Of a DNA stretch of 64,000 nucleotides, positions 9,055 through 17,563 are shown in pieces. The notes beneath the pieces are model-generated. The model was not told where the DNA came from. It ran no database searches and saw only the letters and a program-made list of their open reading frames with translations. This DNA is from Stentor roeselii (lineage: Eukaryota > Ciliophora > Heterotrichea > Heterotrichida > Stentoridae), in contig RSEH01000139.1 of NCBI GenBank assembly GCA_006503475.1, positions 62,001 through 126,000 of the forward strand, written 5' to 3'. The first letter of the stretch is position 1. Each line of letters opens with the position of its first letter. The position numbers and the translations under genes are program-made.

Positions 9055-12000
9055 ATGACATTGATCTTGTTTCTCATAGCTCTTTCATCAAGCTACACTT
9101 TAGACTTAATCCCAAACACTTTCAATGTTTCCGAGTGTTGTTACTTCGAAAATGACTGTGAAAATCTAGGTAATAGAATTTGTGACAAAGTCCTAAACAC
9201 CTCAAATTGCGGGTTTGACTTTGGAGATTGCGCTTCTCAATCACATGCTTTTATTTTACCAATAAACCAACCTAAAAAAAAATCGACTTCAAATTATGAT
9301 TTTCTTCAAGAATCCATATCGAATTCTTGTAATTTCCAGCATTTAGAAAGGATTTTTCCTTGTAATTTCCAGCTTTTTTTCTTCGAAGTGAAAAATTGTT
9401 CAGTTATTTCTGGGTCTTTTGAGTTCAACTCATTAAATCAAGCTGTTCTCGTCATTGATTCATTGATTGGGGATCTTTATATCTCAGGATTCATTGAAAT
9501 TGAAAAGATTATTATAAAATCTTTAAAAAGTTCTCGCATATTTTTTCAAAATGTAGAAATTAACTCAGGATTTGATCTCATTTTGAGAAATAATAAAAAA
9601 TCTGAAGTGAATAACTTCAGAGTTTATGGAAAAGAAAACAGTTTTAATGTTGACTTTGAAATTGAGAACCTTTCAGAATTTGAAATGAATTTTAAGGACG
9701 GCTTGGTGAGGATTAGTATTGAAAATAGCAGAGTTTTTTTCTCGCAAGTGTTGATTGATAATATTCTATTCGATGTTTCAGCATCTGAAACTATTTTAGA
9801 CATAAAAAACGCTGATTTTTTCAATATTAAATCAGAAAACTTGATGAATATTAAAGGAAAATCTTTAGTCAATATAGAAAATTGTAAAATTTTGGATTCA
9901 ACTTTCAATAAAAATTTCGTAAAAGTTGAAAACTCAGTCTTAAAGATTCGAAGTACTGTTTTATCATCCTCTCATTTATTGACCTCAGTATTTGAATCTA
10001 TTAATTCCTTTATTTCATTAGAAAACTCTATAATTAAAGGTTATTCAAATGGAATTACTTTCGCCAATGCTTCAGACTCAACAATAACAGCATCTAATTT
10101 AAAAATAAAAGATACCAATATGAATATCTTTGCTGAATTAATAAATAATTCAAAAATAATCCTAAAAGACTCTGAAATAAACACCTGCATCATTCAAAAT
10201 TTTAATCTTTCAGCTATCACCACAGAAGAAATCCCAACCCTATCTTTAGAAAAGTGTCTAAATTCATTCATTCCAAAAAAGAATCAAGATTTCTTTCCAC
10301 GAAGCCTAAAATCAGAAAATTCATCAGAGTCTACAGAAAAATGTCAAGATGGGCAAATTTATTTATATGGTCTTGAAGGGATCAACGGGTCGGCGTGTTA
10401 TCCTTGTGATGAAGGAACATATGTCGACCATAGCAAAACAGAATACAATACTTGCTTTGTTTGTCCAGAGAAATATTCATTGTGTGAAAACGGTACATTC
10501 ATACCAGAGAAAGGATATTACAAATTTAATGATTCAAAGTATTCACTTGTCATAAGAGAATGCCCTAATAAGGCTGCTTGTATTGGAAATAAATCTTCAG
10601 ATTTCTCGAATACATCTTTTGTTACTAAATGTGGTGATAATTATGATGGAGATTTTTGCCATACTTGTAAAGATGATAGTACTAAAACATCTCTCCATAT
10701 CTGCAGTAAATGTCCAAAGAAATTCGTTAATATACTGATCATAATTGCCTTGATTATAATGATGAGTCTGATTTCATACTATCTTATAAAAACAACAATC
10801 AGCTCAGCTTTCATATCACAAGAAATGTACTCAATGGGAATAAAGATCTTTGTAAACTACTTCCAAATCATATATCTGTGTCTTCAATATAAACTAAAAT
10901 GGTCAAGTCTGTTCCAAACCAATCAAGATAATACAGATAATGACGAATCTTCTTCAGGTTATTTCTTTTCATTAAAATGTTTGCTGCAGCTTAACTTGTC
11001 TGAAATCGATATGTTTTATTTAAGGACTTATTTTATGAATCTCATGCCAGTCTTTCTCTTTATCGGATCATGGATTTATTATTTTATACTATCACGTATG
11101 AAAAATGTGCATAATGTAAAATTGTATAGAACAGTCATTCTTATTATTCCTTTTCTGCTTGTTTATCCAAGTGTCATTACTTATTCACTCGCTCCTTTAG
11201 CCTGTCTCAGTCTTTCTAAGGGAAGACCAAAATATTTCGATGAATCTGTCGATGATTATCATGATTTTTTAATTGAAAACAGAGCAATTAATTGTAATCG
11301 AGAACATTATACTAAAGTTGCAGCTGCTGTTTTAGTTGGAGTTATTTTGTGGGGAATTACTGTTCCGGCTTATATTTTTTACCAAATCTTTAAACAAAGA
11401 AAGAACCTATTCGAACATGATATTAAGTTCAGATATGGTTTTTTGTTTAATGGGTATCTAAGAAACAGGTATTATTGGGAGTTTATCATCTTCATGAAAA
11501 AACTAATTATAGTATTCCTAACAGTCTTCATGGAAAGTGAATTCAGTTCAAACGTGCAATCTATCCTCGTAGTAACAATCCTAATATTATTCCTAATCCT
11601 CCAAATCTACTACAAACCTTACTTCCAAGAGTCTTTAAACGACCTCGAAACATTCGGTTGCCTTACAGGAATGGTAACAATTCTATGCGGAATAATCTAC
11701 ACCGAGACTAATTCAGGTGATTACATCGTCTACTTCCTAGTCCTAATAATTTTCTTCATAAACATAAGTTTTCTGCTATACTGGCTGAAATTCATGACTA
11801 AAGAGTTCTTCGACTACCTCATAAAAAACTACAACTTTTTAAGTCGCTTTCGAAAAGATGATGGCTTCGCAGACGACATCAGCAAAATCTTTGTTCATGT
11901 CAAGTTTTTGTATATCAAAGACAACCAAAAGCTTTACACCCCGATCGACGATGAAGACGAGTCGGAAATAGAGAAAGTTGCTTACAAGAACTCAGAAATC

Positions 12001-12108
12001 ACTCAGCTTTACACGGATATTGTGAATACTGGACTTGAAAAGTACAAAAATGACCTTGGTCCCAACCCGAGAGGATTTAGAAGACGTGAATCTCGATTTA
12101 TGAGTTAG
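9055..12108 (+). CDS. Cysteine-rich polytopic surface protein with N-terminal LNR module
   Basis: 1017 residues in one exon. A short hydrophobic signal peptide (LILFLIALSSSYTL) is followed by a Lin12/Notch-type repeat (CCYFENDC...ICDKV...CGFDFGDC). Residues about 90-420 form a repetitive Asn/Ile/Ser-rich stretch that resembles a right-handed beta-helix. Next come cysteine-rich modules (about 430-550; CYPCDEGTYVDHSKTEYNTC and similar). From about residue 552 there are eight or nine hydrophobic segments, then a roughly 75-residue acidic cytoplasmic tail. The C-terminal membrane block resembles the end of the 58368 gene (see findings). The layout suggests a large extracellular region on a polytopic membrane anchor; no enzyme motif is seen. 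It ends only 7 bp before FCF1. Confidence 0.85.
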   Translation: MTLILFLIALSSSYTLDLIPNTFNVSECCYFENDCENLGNRICDKVLNTSNCGFDFGDCASQSHAFILPINQPKKKSTSNYDFLQESISNSCNFQHLERIFPCNFQLFFFEVKNCSVISGSFEFNSLNQAVLVIDSLIGDLYISGFIEIEKIIIKSLKSSRIFFQNVEINSGFDLILRNNKKSEVNNFRVYGKENSFNVDFEIENLSEFEMNFKDGLVRISIENSRVFFSQVLIDNILFDVSASETILDIKNADFFNIKSENLMNIKGKSLVNIENCKILDSTFNKNFVKVENSVLKIRSTVLSSSHLLTSVFESINSFISLENSIIKGYSNGITFANASDSTITASNLKIKDTNMNIFAELINNSKIILKDSEINTCIIQNFNLSAITTEEIPTLSLEKCLNSFIPKKNQDFFPRSLKSENSSESTEKCQDGQIYLYGLEGINGSACYPCDEGTYVDHSKTEYNTCFVCPEKYSLCENGTFIPEKGYYKFNDSKYSLVIRECPNKAACIGNKSSDFSNTSFVTKCGDNYDGDFCHTCKDDSTKTSLHICSKCPKKFVNILIIIALIIMMSLISYYLIKTTISSAFISQEMYSMGIKIFVNYFQIIYLCLQYKLKWSSLFQTNQDNTDNDESSSGYFFSLKCLLQLNLSEIDMFYLRTYFMNLMPVFLFIGSWIYYFILSRMKNVHNVKLYRTVILIIPFLLVYPSVITYSLAPLACLSLSKGRPKYFDESVDDYHDFLIENRAINCNREHYTKVAAAVLVGVILWGITVPAYIFYQIFKQRKNLFEHDIKFRYGFLFNGYLRNRYYWEFIIFMKKLIIVFLTVFMESEFSSNVQSILVVTILILFLILQIYYKPYFQESLNDLETFGCLTGMVTILCGIIYTETNSGDYIVYFLVLIIFFINISFLLYWLKFMTKEFFDYLIKNYNFLSRFRKDDGFADDISKIFVHVKFLYIKDNQKLYTPIDDEDESEIEKVAYKNSEITQLYTDIVNTGLEKYKNDLGPNPRGFRRRESRFMS

Positions 12109-12115
12109 TAAATAA

Positions 12116-12691
12116 ATGGGAAAAGCTAGGAAAACACGAAAGTTTGCTCAAGTCAAAAGAATGATATCATTGAAAGATTCTCGCAAAGCAGGAGAAGTTA
12201 AAAAGAAGACTCCAGCGGAGGATGAGGTGGTTCATTATAAGACTCAGCCTTCACATCTGTTTTTCCTTGCAAACCCAGCCCTCGGACCTCCCTATCACCT
12301 TCTGCTAGACACGAACTTCATAAACTTTTCCATTCAAAACAAGTTAGACGTCTTCAAATCCTCAATGGACTGTCTTCTAGGAAAAGTGATTCCGTGCATA
12401 TCCGAATGTGTGATCGCTGAACTCGAGAAACTAGGTAAAAAGTACCGTCTGGCTTTAAGAATAGCGAAAGACCCGCGATTCAAACGACTTAAATGCACTC
12501 ATTCCGGTACATACGCTGATGACTGCATCGTGGAAAGAGTCACTCAAAACAGAATATTCACAGTGGGGACCTGTGACAAAGACTTAAAGAGAAGGCTAAG
12601 GAAGATCCCAGGGGTGCCTATCATGTACATTTCTTCTCATCGATACACTATTGAAAGAATGCCTGATGCTCTTGGAGCGCCGCGGACTTAA
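12116..12691 (+). CDS. FCF1: FCF1/UTP24-type PIN-domain rRNA-processing nuclease
   Basis: 191 residues, the normal length for FCF1. The basic N-terminus ([20 protein letters not shown]) and [23 protein letters not shown] lead into the PIN domain, with acidic catalytic-site residues in LLDTNF (about residue 65), [16 protein letters not shown] and [10 protein letters not shown]. It ends with [23 protein letters not shown]1 is the small-subunit-processome endonuclease for early pre-18S cleavage in the nucleolus. The start at 12116 follows GTAAATAA, 7 bp after the preceding stop. The 3' end is overlapped on the other strand by a low-confidence ORF (12596-12817). Confidence 0.96.
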   Translation: MGKARKTRKFAQVKRMISLKDSRKAGEVKKKTPAEDEVVHYKTQPSHLFFLANPALGPPYHLLLDTNFINFSIQNKLDVFKSSMDCLLGKVIPCISECVIAELEKLGKKYRLALRIAKDPRFKRLKCTHSGTYADDCIVERVTQNRIFTVGTCDKDLKRRLRKIPGVPIMYISSHRYTIERMPDALGAPRT

Positions 12692-12817
12692 GTTAATAGT
12701 TAAGCTATAAACTTTAATGAGAATCATCAAAAATTCTTCAACTATCTTCCTTTCATTACTATTCTTCAGTTCTTCACCTTCTTGAGAAATTTTGAATTCA
12801 ATCGTTAAATCTTTCAT
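12596..12817 (-). CDS. Candidate small antisense gene, 73 aa
   Basis: An ATG at 12817 on the minus strand opens a frame whose first 42 codons fill the gap between FCF1 and the next gene ([19 protein letters not shown]...), followed by about 31 codons antisense to the FCF1 3' end. Its start codon is 4 bp from the divergent ATG at 12822 (CAT-ATAA-ATG), like two other divergent pairs in this window. No family is recognised, and the antisense part may be open only because of constraint on FCF1. It could be noise. Confidence 0.25.
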   Translation of the reverse strand: MKDLTIEFKISQEGEELKNSNERKIVEEFLMILIKVYSLTINLSPRRSKSIRHSFNSVSMRRNVHDRHPWDLP

Positions 12818-12821
12818 ATAA

Positions 12822-14426
12822 ATGGAAGTCAAAAAAATGCATGTTCGAGGCTTTTCTGAGTCTGATAAACAACTTCTGCAACACCTTCCTTCAAACCTTG
12901 CAACCCGTCAAAAACTGCTGGAAAAAGGTTTAAACCGTGATAAACCTTTGAAACCTTTTGAAAACTCTTTAAAAAATCAGAGATTTGAAAGAAAATCAGC
13001 TCCTTCTGCGCAAGTTCCACGTAAAACTGAATCTCGAGCACGGATCATGAAAGACTTTTCGTCAAAGTCACCAGTTCCGAAGCCGGCGCATAAAAGAGCA
13101 TCGAGTACTGATCAAAAGCAAGAAGTTTTGAATCCTTCGAGAAAAAGGGTTGAAAAACCAACTGATTGTATTTTAAGGGTTGCTGAACAGTTGTCTATTA
13201 AAAAGTTGAATGTAAAGAGTATTTAGCAACTTTATCAAATTAGGACTATTGGAGATGCTTTTGTTTGTAGAGCTTTGTTGGCGTTACTTGCTGAAGTTGA
13301 TTATCATATTGGACATTGTCTGGAATTTACTGTTGAAATGTTTTTTGAGTATATATCGACTCCTGGAATTGTTGTGCAAACTGTTAAGAGGATACCTGAG
13401 ATGATATTTAATGATAGAATACCTATTGGTACCCGCTAATTAGAGTCCTTTGAAAAATCTCTAGAACTCTTCAACCAAGCCGAAGAAATCTCAACCTTTC
13501 CAGGGATTGAAATTTTAGCAACTTTACTTAAAACGATTTTCGAATTCAAAGGTTTTGAAGTAGTCCAATTAAAAACTCTTCCCCTCCCAGACAAAGCCTC
13601 AAATGTAAAATTCCAAATATTAAAACCTTCAGAAGTCCAATCAACAAGTTTAACAAAGCATCGTCCGACCTTAAGTGAAGAACCATCTAAAAAGTGCAGT
13701 CAAGTTGAACCCATCATAAAAATTACGAAAATCGAAGAAAAACTTGAACCATTCAAAAAGCCCGAGCATCATCGAGTCAGATCTCAAACCTGCAGGCCAG
13801 GTGAAGAGTTCATGCATTCAAAGTCAATGCTTCTCGAAAAGTTCTACAAAAAAATGGGAATCTCAGAAGCCGAAATCATTGAAAGAGAAAAAAGTCCGGC
13901 TAAGGTCTTTTTAAATTGCTCAATCGAAAACTTTCAAACTAATGACAACCGGTCTTATATTAAATCGAAAGGAAGGCCGAGTTCATTGACTCCCACCTCT
14001 TCCCACTCCAGGACTTTGACTGAAAACAAAAACTTTAGACAGGAGAAAATCGAAGACTTGAAAAAGACTCAATTTTTGCTAGGATCTCGGTTTTATAAGA
14101 AAATTGATCAGAAGTTTGTAGATACTTTGCTGGATAAGATGAAAAAAGAAAGTTTTGATCTGAAAAGACTTAGAAAAAACAGCTTTGAAGAATATTCAAA
14201 GAAAAAAAACTTGATGATTGCTGCGAATAAGGAAAAGTGGGTTGTCGACACAGTGAGGTACCTTGAAACTTCAGAACTTCTCGTGCCCAGCAACGAAAAC
14301 GACCTAGGACAAGACGTGAAACACGACGCAGTTTTAGCCCATTTAAGCAACGAGCAGCATGTAGGAGCTTTAGTCAGAAGAGCTGAGCAGCTTGAGTTAT
14401 CATATCGAAGAGGAACAAATAAATAA
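12822..14426 (+). CDS. Hypothetical protein, 524 aa, three exons
   Basis: Three exons (12822-13211, 13227-13428, 13444-14426) joined by two 15-nt introns give 524 residues. Without splicing the locus looks like two unrelated short ORFs. The N-terminal 130 residues are basic and disordered. Residues about 131-265 form a hydrophobic, probably globular helical domain (IGDAFVCRALLALLAEVDYH..., VVQTVKRIPEMIF), followed by a long charged, Ser/Lys-rich tail with a likely coiled coil near 420-480. I recognise no family. The three frames join exactly in phases 0 and 1, which strongly supports one gene. The start has ATATAA directly before ATG. Confidence 0.85.
13212..13226 (+). other. 15-nt intron
   Basis: GTAAAGAGTATTTAG, phase 0, in the 12822-14426 gene; A at position 10. 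Confidence 0.88.
13429..13443 (+). other. 15-nt intron
   Basis: GTACCCGCTAATTAG, phase 1, second intron of the 12822-14426 gene; A at position 10. Confidence 0.87.
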
Positions 14427-14474
14427 AGTGTATTGTTACGTAAATATTTTAAAGTCAAAAGATTCTAATAGAAA

Positions 14475-14491
14475 ATGGCAAATCCCGCCAT
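14475..14491. repeat. Short inverted repeat between converging genes
   Basis: ATGGC and GCCAT flank a 7-nt loop in the 100-bp gap between two converging genes. The stem is only 5 bp, so a structural role is doubtful. Confidence 0.25.
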
Positions 14492-14526
14492 AAGAAAATT
14501 CTTAAAAAACCAAATTTTATTACAAC

Positions 14527-14766
14527 TTAACTTTTTTTCACAATCTGATAGTTTCCAGTTCCTTGAATAATCTCAGTGATGGTCCTACTCTGCTCTTTCC
14601 ATTCTTCATACTTTTCTTGGATCCTCTCTCTAAGAACTCTCGCTTTTTCAGCAACTGTCAGTTGTTTCGCTTTATTTTTTCTGTTACTCTTCTTCGAACC
14701 GTCGTCAGACCTTCTTGTTACAACAGGTGGAAAATTTTCCTTGTCTTCATATTCTTCAAAGTCCAT
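14527..14766 (-). CDS. Small charged protein with a KEN-box motif, 79 aa
   Basis: Complete 79-residue frame; the start is preceded by TTAATTAATAA. The N-terminus reads MDFEEYEDKENFPP, which includes KEN followed by an aromatic and prolines, the usual look of an APC/C degron. The middle is Lys/Ser-rich, and residues about 35-70 form a charged helix (VAEKARVLRERIQEKYEEWK). No enzyme motif is present. A three-residue motif is weak evidence, so cell-cycle degradation is only a possibility. It is co-directional with the gene at 14816-15649. Confidence 0.65.
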   Translation of the reverse strand: MDFEEYEDKENFPPVVTRRSDDGSKKSNRKNKAKQLTVAEKARVLRERIQEKYEEWKEQSRTITEIIQGTGNYQIVKKS

Positions 14767-14815
14767 TTATTAATTAAAATTTAACGTAAACTAATCATTC
14801 ACACCAATTAACCCT

Positions 14816-15649
14816 TCAAAGATCCTGTTTTTTCATTGAACTTTCATCTATTCCAAGTCTTTCATGACTTTTTTCCCGTCTTTTCATGTGAATCTCAGAA
14901 TAACTCAAATTCGCACTTTCAGACCTCGGCTTTTGTTTGTAAATTTCCATTCTTGGCATTAGTTTTGGCTTAAAAGTGCAGGATTTTAACTTGTTTTCAA
15001 TCACTTGTTTGCGAAGGTCTTCGAGTTTCTTTCTCTTTAGGTCGGTCCAGAAGTTTCCTCGATCGACTACGTCCATTTCGAGAATGTTTGGAGGTTCCTC
15101 CGGTTGTAAGACTTGTGATCTCATTTGGACTGCTTTTCGGAGGACTTGGAGGTATTCTTTTTTCTCGTCGTATGAAAAATCAGTCAAAACTTTGTCATGG
15201 TCTCTGTCTATTTTTATTAGCGCTCGCTTTACTGATCTATCATTGTGACTTTGATTCATTTTAATGAATCTCGAATTGTTTAAAATACTAGCAACATATC
15301 TCGATTTAATATCTTTTAACTTACCTTCACTCTGAATAGCAATCATTCTAGACATCTCATTAATTTTCGGAACACTTCTAACTTCCTTCATTTCCTCAGC
15401 CTGATAAATAACTTTCAACTTGCTAAGTTTCGATTTGCTAGCCAGCTGTTTCTGCATCAAACTATCTTCAATGCGAAAATCAATTGACCTTCCAGGCGAT
15501 GCGAGTCTGACAGTGGAACAACTGACACTTTCCAGTAATCTACTTTTATGTGTCCTTCTAGTGAAATCATTATAAAGCCTATCATGCACACTTTTCGGTG
15601 ACATAAAATCCGGGTTTCTCACAAAGCTAAGCACGTCCTTTGAGTTCAT
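14816..15649 (-). CDS. Basic hypothetical protein, 277 aa
   Basis: Single exon ending in TGA. Mostly hydrophilic and basic: an N-terminal part with SPKSVHDRLYNDFTRRTHK, a helical middle (EEKKEYLQVLRKAVQMRSQV in substance), and a segment NKLKSCTFKPKLMPRMEIYK. 'CTFKPK' blocks of this kind are common in ciliate coiled-coil and axoneme-associated proteins, but that does not define a function. The ATG is 5 bp from the divergent ATG of the RAP gene, with TATAA between, so the two probably share a promoter. Confidence 0.72.
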   Translation of the reverse strand: MNSKDVLSFVRNPDFMSPKSVHDRLYNDFTRRTHKSRLLESVSCSTVRLASPGRSIDFRIEDSLMQKQLASKSKLSKLKVIYQAEEMKEVRSVPKINEMSRMIAIQSEGKLKDIKSRYVASILNNSRFIKMNQSHNDRSVKRALIKIDRDHDKVLTDFSYDEKKEYLQVLRKAVQMRSQVLQPEEPPNILEMDVVDRGNFWTDLKRKKLEDLRKQVIENKLKSCTFKPKLMPRMEIYKQKPRSESANLSYSEIHMKRREKSHERLGIDESSMKKQDL

Positions 15650-15654
15650 TATAA
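15650..15654. promoter_or_regulatory. 5-bp bidirectional start region (TATAA)
   Basis: The two divergent start codons at 15647-15649 (minus) and 15655-15657 (plus) are separated only by TATAA. Any promoter for both genes must overlap the coding sequence or these five bases, and both 5' leaders must be extremely short or overlap the other gene. The TATA-like spacer could be a core element. Confidence 0.45.
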
Positions 15655-17256
15655 ATGGCTTCTCTTCTGCTTCACAAAACAGCGAAACTCAAGTCATTGT
15701 CGACCTTCAACAAGACCCTTCCTGAGTTCTCAGAAGTTCCTTCAAAGATAGTCAGTGTTGTTGATAAAGCTTTTCATAAGTCTCTTGTTTCGAATGTCAC
15801 TGATGTGAAAGAATGGAAGCCTATTCGGGATGAGGCTCTAAACAAACAGCCTCAGCTTACACCGAGAGAATTAGCGAGGTTTAAGTTTAGTCTTTGCTAT
15901 CGAGGTGAAAGACTTGTCGAAAGTTACTTGGGAAGACCTGCTCTTCATCAATGGCTTGATGAGAAGGCTCTTAATATGCTTCCTCATATGAACTCTATTG
16001 AACTCTTTAGCTTGCTTACTGGGTATTCTAGTACTATGAATGAAAAGTTTTATGTTAAGCTTATGAATCATCTTGTCAGTGAAACAAAAAATGAAGAGGA
16101 TTTAAATGTTTTAGCTACTGGGATGTATGTTGTTAATAGTTTTTACCCTGTTGACAAAACCTTAACACCACTAGTTAAAAGTCACGTTCCAGAAACAATG
16201 ATTCAACAAGTTTCACAAGTTTTAGTCAATCGACTCTTGGATCGAGTTACCGAATTAACAGATGATCAGTTCGCGACTATTTGTTCAGGTATTTCTCGAG
16301 TCGGCCTTGGTTATAAACATATTGAAACTTTATATCCTCTTACTGATGCTCTGCAGGAAGACCTGATGCATAGAAGAATAAATCGAATGAGCTTTGAAAA
16401 TTTGATTGATGTTACAAGTGGGTTCTTTTGGAGCAATCTTGCACAGGACAATATTGCAAAACCACTTGTCGAAAAGATTTTAGAGAAGAAAGAAATGCTC
16501 AGTTATGATAACGGGTTTGAAGTAGTGCAGGCTATCAATGCTAGACAACCTTGCCCTGAAGTATTAGTTAAAAAAGTCAATGAGCTTATTAAGGATGGAA
16601 TGGCCTCAGAAGATTACATGAGAATAACCGACTACATATTCAATACTCAATGCAAAGACGAAGAACTTATCTCAAAACATTTAAAATTCTCTTTAAAAAA
16701 CAAGCCCTTTCCCGTGCACCATTTCGAAGCATTAAAAAAGCATCAATACTACTTAAAAAAGTACTTCAAACACCTAATCAATGATGATTTCACAGAAGCT
16801 TTGGCGAGAACAGGTTACTTATTCGATGGGCAAAGACTGTTTAAAAACACTGAAATCTACGAAAATGAGCATTTTTTGCAAGTTAAAACCTGGATCAAAA
16901 CCCTTGGATTTGAAAACATCTGCCAACATCTTCACAATGGTCATGAAATCATTGATTTCGCTATAAAGCCACAAATGGTCGCCATTCAAGTCGCTTTGCC
17001 AAAATATCACTTGATTGGCAAATGGGAAGAAGACACGCGGATTATTAAAGAACCCAAAAGAAAGTTCAAAATCGCAAATCATTTCGATAATAAATCAAGA
17101 TGGCTTGAATTACTTGGCTTTAAAGTAATCAGGTTGAATTATCAGGAAATGAGTGAAAATGCTGAGACTAAAGGAGAGAGGGATAAAAATTTTATGGATT
17201 TTTTGAAACCGCTTGGAATAGAAAGAACTGAAAGAAAAAAATTTAGTAATAGCTAG
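15655..17256 (+). CDS. RAP-domain protein, probably organellar RNA-binding
   Basis: 533 residues. The N-terminus (MASLLLHKTAKLKSLSTFNK) is basic and Ser/Thr-rich, like a mitochondrial targeting peptide. The body is made of helical repeats resembling those of FASTK/OPR-type proteins. The C-terminal part, about residues 410-500 (QHLHNGHEIIDFAI...QVALPKYHLIG...SRWLELLGFKVIRLNYQEM), is a clear RAP domain, the fold of mitochondrial and plastid RNA-processing factors. The specific RNA target cannot be told. No introns are seen. The start is 5 bp from the divergent gene. Confidence 0.85.
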   Translation: MASLLLHKTAKLKSLSTFNKTLPEFSEVPSKIVSVVDKAFHKSLVSNVTDVKEWKPIRDEALNKQPQLTPRELARFKFSLCYRGERLVESYLGRPALHQWLDEKALNMLPHMNSIELFSLLTGYSSTMNEKFYVKLMNHLVSETKNEEDLNVLATGMYVVNSFYPVDKTLTPLVKSHVPETMIQQVSQVLVNRLLDRVTELTDDQFATICSGISRVGLGYKHIETLYPLTDALQEDLMHRRINRMSFENLIDVTSGFFWSNLAQDNIAKPLVEKILEKKEMLSYDNGFEVVQAINARQPCPEVLVKKVNELIKDGMASEDYMRITDYIFNTQCKDEELISKHLKFSLKNKPFPVHHFEALKKHQYYLKKYFKHLINDDFTEALARTGYLFDGQRLFKNTEIYENEHFLQVKTWIKTLGFENICQHLHNGHEIIDFAIKPQMVAIQVALPKYHLIGKWEEDTRIIKEPKRKFKIANHFDNKSRWLELLGFKVIRLNYQEMSENAETKGERDKNFMDFLKPLGIERTERKKFSNS

Positions 17257-17563
17257 TGTTTTATATGAGATTTTTTTTTGGTAGATTTCAGGTGGGTGTT
17301 AATTGAGATGACAAAAAAGGATATTTTATGATTTTAATTTGGGTTATATTTAGAAAATGTGATTTAATTATTGTTATATCCTAATGGTTTGCTACATTTT
17401 ATTGTGTTATTTACTTTATTCAATGATCTTAGTTTTATTGCATTAAATGATTTTAGTCTAATAACATTCAATGATTTTATTATTATTATATTCAAATGGT
17501 TTTGCCAAATTATTTGGAGTTATTTATCATTCATCCCACTTCTAAAATCACAAATCCTTAAAA
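17257..17563. other. 307-bp AT-rich intergenic spacer
   Basis: Lies between two converging genes (stops at 17256 and 17564). It is strongly A/T-rich and contains a 24-bp degenerate tandem repeat (separate entry). An open plus-strand frame here (17371-17607) is probably an accident of the repeat. No RNA gene is visible. Confidence 0.7.
17419..17490. repeat. 24-bp degenerate tandem repeat, three copies
   Basis: Units start at 17419, 17443 and 17467, each beginning TTCAATGAT or TTAAATGAT and differing at several places; a fourth partial copy (TTCAAATGG) begins at 17491. The repeat has period 24 in an otherwise unremarkable spacer. Confidence 0.75.

Noticed and set aside
12822-14426. Two separate genes at 12822-13226 and 13812-14426
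   Set aside because: Two 15-nt introns join them and the intervening segment into one continuous frame.
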